Assembly: GCA_947594085.1 (NCBI GenBank) | Contig: CANQEB010000074.1 | Span: forward strand, 1-10,051 | Reading direction: 5' to 3' | From: an uncultured Lachnospiraceae bacterium | GTDB lineage: Bacteria > Bacillota > Clostridia > Lachnospirales > Lachnospiraceae | Length of the DNA: 10,051 bases | In this document: positions 7,613-10,051 of the stretch, in pieces | Layout: every line of letters begins with the position of its first letter | How positions within the stretch are numbered: position 1 is the stretch's first letter | Notes under the pieces: generated by a model | Told to the model about the DNA's origin: nothing | Database searches by the model: none | What the model saw: only the letters and a program-made list of their open reading frames with translations | Position numbers and translations under genes: made by a program

Positions 7613-8989
7613 ATGAAGAAATATATCGGTGATAAAGCATTTTATAGGATGGTTCTGGCGGTTGCCGTACCGATCATAGTGCAAAATGGAGTTACAAACT
7701 TCGTCTCCATGATCGACAATATCATGATCGGGCGCGTGGGGACCGAGCAGATGTCGGGCGTGGCGGTGGCCAACCAGTTGATGTTTGTGTTCAATGTCAG
7801 CACCTTCGGCATGCTTTCCGGGGCCGGAATCTTTGGGGCACAGTTTTTCGGAAGCCGCAATGCGGAAGGCCAGCGCAATACTTTTCGTTTCAAGATTGTG
7901 TCCATGATGTTGTTTACATTCGTCTGGATCCTGCTTCTGTACGGCAGGGGAGACGCGCTGATTTCCTTGTACTTGCACGGGAACAGCGAAGTCGGAAGCG
8001 TGGAGGAGACATTGAAATACGGCGTCGCGTATCTGCGGATCATGTTGATCGGGATGGTTCCGTTCGCGTTTGCGCAGATCTATGCGGGCACGCTGCGGGA
8101 ATGCAGTGAGACAGTCGCTCCGATGCGCGCCGGGATAGCGGCGGTTGTGACGAACACGGTGTTGAACTATATTCTGATCTTCGGCAAATTCGGGGCTCCC
8201 CGCCTCGGTGTGCAGGGCGCGGCGATCGCGACGGTCACATCTCGCTTCGTGGAGTCCGTGGCCATCATGGTATGGACGCATCGCCGGGCAGAGAAATTCC
8301 CGTTTATCAAAGGCGCCTACCAGAGCCTGCGCGTGCCGAGCGGCCTGGTAAAGAAGATTCTCATCAAAGGCTCGCCGCTGATGGTAAATGAGTTTCTCTG
8401 GTCGTTTGGCGTGGCGATGCTCGCGCAGTGCTATTCCCTGTATGGGTTGTCGGTGGTCGCGGCGCAGAATATTTCCGCAACGATCTCCAATGTCTGCAAT
8501 GTGGCGTGGCTCGCGATGGGGGACGCGATTGCCATCATTGTGGGGCAACTGCTCGGCGCTGGGAAGATGGAGGAGGCGAAGGACACGGATCGCAAGCTGG
8601 TCTTCTTCGCGGTCACGAGCTGCCTGCTGGTCAGCGTGGCGTTGCTTCTGCTGGCTCCGGTATTTCCACATATCTACGAGACGGCCGACGAGGTGCGCTC
8701 GCTGGCGACGAGATTTATCATCGTGGGTGCCTGCATGATGCCGTTTCAGGCATTTCTGCACAGTGCATACTTCACGCTGCGCTCCGGTGGAAAGACCGGA
8801 ATCACATTTTTCTTCGACTCGGGATTCATGTGGCTCTGCTCGATCCCGGTGGCGTTCGTGCTGAGTCGGTATTCGGGACTTCCGATCCTTGCCACTTACA
8901 TCATATGCCAGTCGCTTGACTTCTTGAAATGTATTGTGGGATATGTGCTTGTAAAGAAAGGTGTGTGGATTCACAATATTGTAGCGTAA
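7613..8989 (+). CDS. MATE family multidrug/metabolite efflux transporter
   Basis: This 458-residue integral membrane protein is normal length for MATE antiporters, which export cationic or other small compounds using a sodium or proton gradient. It is hydrophobic throughout, consistent with 12 helices in two similar halves. Family-like stretches are PIIVQNGVTNFVSMIDNIMIGRVGTEQMSG in the first half (about residues 20-48) and SPLMVNEFLWSFGVAMLAQCYSLYGL opening the second. Substrate cannot be inferred. The start at 7613 is preceded by a purine-rich AGGGAGAGGGAG (7597-7608); an in-frame TTG at 7589 lies upstream of that site and is rejected. The 99-base gap after the methyltransferase shows no clear promoter or terminator, so it may be read from upstream. 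The gene converges on the aldolase gene. Confidence 0.94.
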   Translation: MKKYIGDKAFYRMVLAVAVPIIVQNGVTNFVSMIDNIMIGRVGTEQMSGVAVANQLMFVFNVSTFGMLSGAGIFGAQFFGSRNAEGQRNTFRFKIVSMMLFTFVWILLLYGRGDALISLYLHGNSEVGSVEETLKYGVAYLRIMLIGMVPFAFAQIYAGTLRECSETVAPMRAGIAAVVTNTVLNYILIFGKFGAPRLGVQGAAIATVTSRFVESVAIMVWTHRRAEKFPFIKGAYQSLRVPSGLVKKILIKGSPLMVNEFLWSFGVAMLAQCYSLYGLSVVAAQNISATISNVCNVAWLAMGDAIAIIVGQLLGAGKMEEAKDTDRKLVFFAVTSCLLVSVALLLLAPVFPHIYETADEVRSLATRFIIVGACMMPFQAFLHSAYFTLRSGGKTGITFFFDSGFMWLCSIPVAFVLSRYSGLPILATYIICQSLDFLKCIVGYVLVKKGVWIHNIVA

Positions 8990-9019
8990 AAAGAGGGTGC
9001 CCCGCTTTGGGACACCCTC
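8988..9019 (-). terminator. Intrinsic terminator of the aldolase gene, at the convergent junction
   Basis: GAGGGTG (8993-8999) pairs with CACCCTC (9013-9019), continuing past one mismatch to CCC (9001-9003) with GGG (9009-9011) and a 5-base loop. On the minus strand the hairpin is followed by TTTTT (complement of 8988-8992), so it terminates the aldolase transcript. There is no T run on the plus strand, but the hairpin lies 3 bases after the MATE stop and may also end or protect that mRNA. Confidence 0.85.
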
Positions 9020-9055
9020 GTGTAATTCTGAAAAAGCAAATGACTGTATGTCCGA

Positions 9056-9994
9056 TCAGGCCTTGCCCTCGCTGCCGAGAACGTCTTTGATCTTGTGAGC
9101 AACAACAGCCTTGACGTTTGCACGGCCAACCTTGAGGTAATCGCGCGGATCGAAGATCGACGGATCTGCGAACAGAACCTGACGAACGCCCGCCGTGAGG
9201 CCGAGACGAAGGTCGGAGTCGATATTGATCTTACAGACAGCGCTTCTGGCTGCCTCGCGAAGCTGATCCTCCGGAACGCCGATAGCGTCTTTGAGCTTAC
9301 CGCCATTCTCGTTGATGATCTTCACATATTCCTGCGGAACAGAAGATGCGCCGTGAAGAACGATCGGGAAATTCGGGATACGCTTCTCGATCTCGTGAAG
9401 GATGTCGAAGCGGAGCTGCGGGTTCGTGCCCGGCTTGAACTTGTATGCGCCGTGGCTTGTCCCGATCGCGATCGCGAGGGAGTCAACGCCGGTCTTGGAG
9501 ACGAACTCCTCAACCTCGTCCGGCTGCGTGTAGGAAGAATCCTCAGCGGAAACCTTGACATCGTCCTCGATGCCTGCCAGCTTGCCAAGCTCAGCCTCAA
9601 CGACTACGCCGTGCGCATGAGCATATTCTACAACCTTCTTCGTCAGCTCGATGTTCTCCGCGAACGGGAATCTAGAGCCGTCGATCATGACAGATGTGAA
9701 GCCGCCGTCGATGCAGGATTTACAGATGTCGAAATCTGCGCCGTGATCCAGATGCAGAGCGATCGGGATGTTCGGATTCTCCTGGATTGCAGCCTCAACC
9801 AGCTTTACCAGATAGGTGTGATTTGCGTACTTTCTCGCACCTGCAGACACCTGCAGGATGATCGGGGAATTCAGCTCGCCCGCTGCCTCGGTGATCGCCT
9901 GTACGATCTCCATGTTGTTTACGTTGAATGCGCCGATGGCGTATCCACCTTCATAAGCTTTTTTGAACATTTCAGTGGTTGTTACTAAAGCCAT
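9056..9994 (-). CDS. fba: Class II fructose-1,6-bisphosphate aldolase
   Basis: The enzyme reversibly splits fructose-1,6-bisphosphate into dihydroxyacetone phosphate and glyceraldehyde-3-phosphate in glycolysis and gluconeogenesis. The 312-residue product begins MALVTTTEMF. Class II signatures are clear: HLDHG with the catalytic D83 and zinc ligand H84, EAELG (E134), GTSHGAYK with H181, and VLHGASS with H214 completing the zinc site. KINIDSD near residue 255 is the phosphate-binding segment. The start at 9994 is supported by a strong AAGGAGG on the minus strand (10003-10009), 8 bases away. An in-frame ATG at 10042 would add 16 non-family residues across the promoter. It is a monocistronic, minus-strand gene with its own terminator. 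The exact class II subtype (for example tagatose-bisphosphate versus fructose-bisphosphate specificity) is not certain from sequence alone. Confidence 0.96.
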   Translation of the reverse strand: MALVTTTEMFKKAYEGGYAIGAFNVNNMEIVQAITEAAGELNSPIILQVSAGARKYANHTYLVKLVEAAIQENPNIPIALHLDHGADFDICKSCIDGGFTSVMIDGSRFPFAENIELTKKVVEYAHAHGVVVEAELGKLAGIEDDVKVSAEDSSYTQPDEVEEFVSKTGVDSLAIAIGTSHGAYKFKPGTNPQLRFDILHEIEKRIPNFPIVLHGASSVPQEYVKIINENGGKLKDAIGVPEDQLREAARSAVCKINIDSDLRLGLTAGVRQVLFADPSIFDPRDYLKVGRANVKAVVAHKIKDVLGSEGKA

Positions 9995-10028
9995 TGGTTT
10001 GTCCTCCTTGTATAATATTTTCGTTCCT

Positions 10029-10051
10029 ATTCTACCACACATTTTTTCACT
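10029..10051 (-). promoter_or_regulatory. Promoter of fba, extended -10 (the -35 would lie just outside the window)
   Basis: On the minus strand TAGAAT (10034-10029) is preceded by TGG, giving an extended -10. A -35 at 17-base spacing would occupy 10052-10057, outside the window, so only half the promoter can be judged. Initiation would be near 10022, leaving a leader of under 30 bases. Confidence 0.55.

Noticed and set aside
7544..8974. Long minus-strand open frame opposite the MATE gene
   Set aside because: The plus-strand product is a clear 458-residue MATE transporter; the antisense product is His/Arg/Gln-rich and family-less.
9095..9988. 297-codon plus-strand open frame opposite the aldolase
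   Set aside because: It is a shadow of fba with no ribosome binding site and no recognisable domain. The minus-strand frame has a complete aldolase active site.

Overview
The window reads as chromosomal DNA of a Gram-positive Clostridia member, most likely a Lachnospiraceae relative. The evidence is the C-terminal end of a CodY repressor, a groES-groEL operon behind a perfect CIRCE (HrcA) operator, strong AGGAGG-type ribosome binding sites, sigma-A-like promoters, and a small two-helix membrane protein of a type common in Lachnospiraceae. Everything here is housekeeping or ordinary accessory content. There is no phage, CRISPR array, tRNA or rRNA.

Layout. Bases 1-255 hold the end of codY, followed by an intrinsic terminator (280-307), an AT-rich spacer, a promoter (470-498) and CIRCE (510-536). 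groES (574-858) and groEL (961-2586) follow, with a stem-loop between them. Bases 2587-3127 form a 541-base gene-free region. Its first two thirds are three copies of a structured repeat (2593-2715, 2756-2820, 2822-2941); the rest holds two promoters. Next come a small membrane protein (3128-3634) and guaB (3759-5210) with its own promoter. A membrane-anchored N-acetylmuramoyl-L-alanine amidase (5268-5996) and a HEAT-repeat/SAM-methyltransferase fusion (6008-7513) are spaced closely behind guaB. A MATE transporter (7613-8989) faces a class II fructose-bisphosphate aldolase on the minus strand (9056-9994), and a hairpin lies between them.

How it works together. groESL encodes the chaperonin, controlled by HrcA through CIRCE and probably ended by the first repeat hairpin. 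guaB directs IMP to XMP for GMP synthesis. The amidase and methyltransferase are probably translationally coupled, since the Shine-Dalgarno of the second overlaps the stop of the first. The aldolase is a stand-alone glycolytic gene.

The most notable feature is the repeat cluster after groEL. Copy 1 folds on paper into a nearly gap-free cloverleaf closed by a perfect 10-bp inverted repeat. Copies 1 and 3 differ by compensatory base changes in their stems, which suggests the structure, not the sequence, is maintained. I do not recognise this element as a named family.
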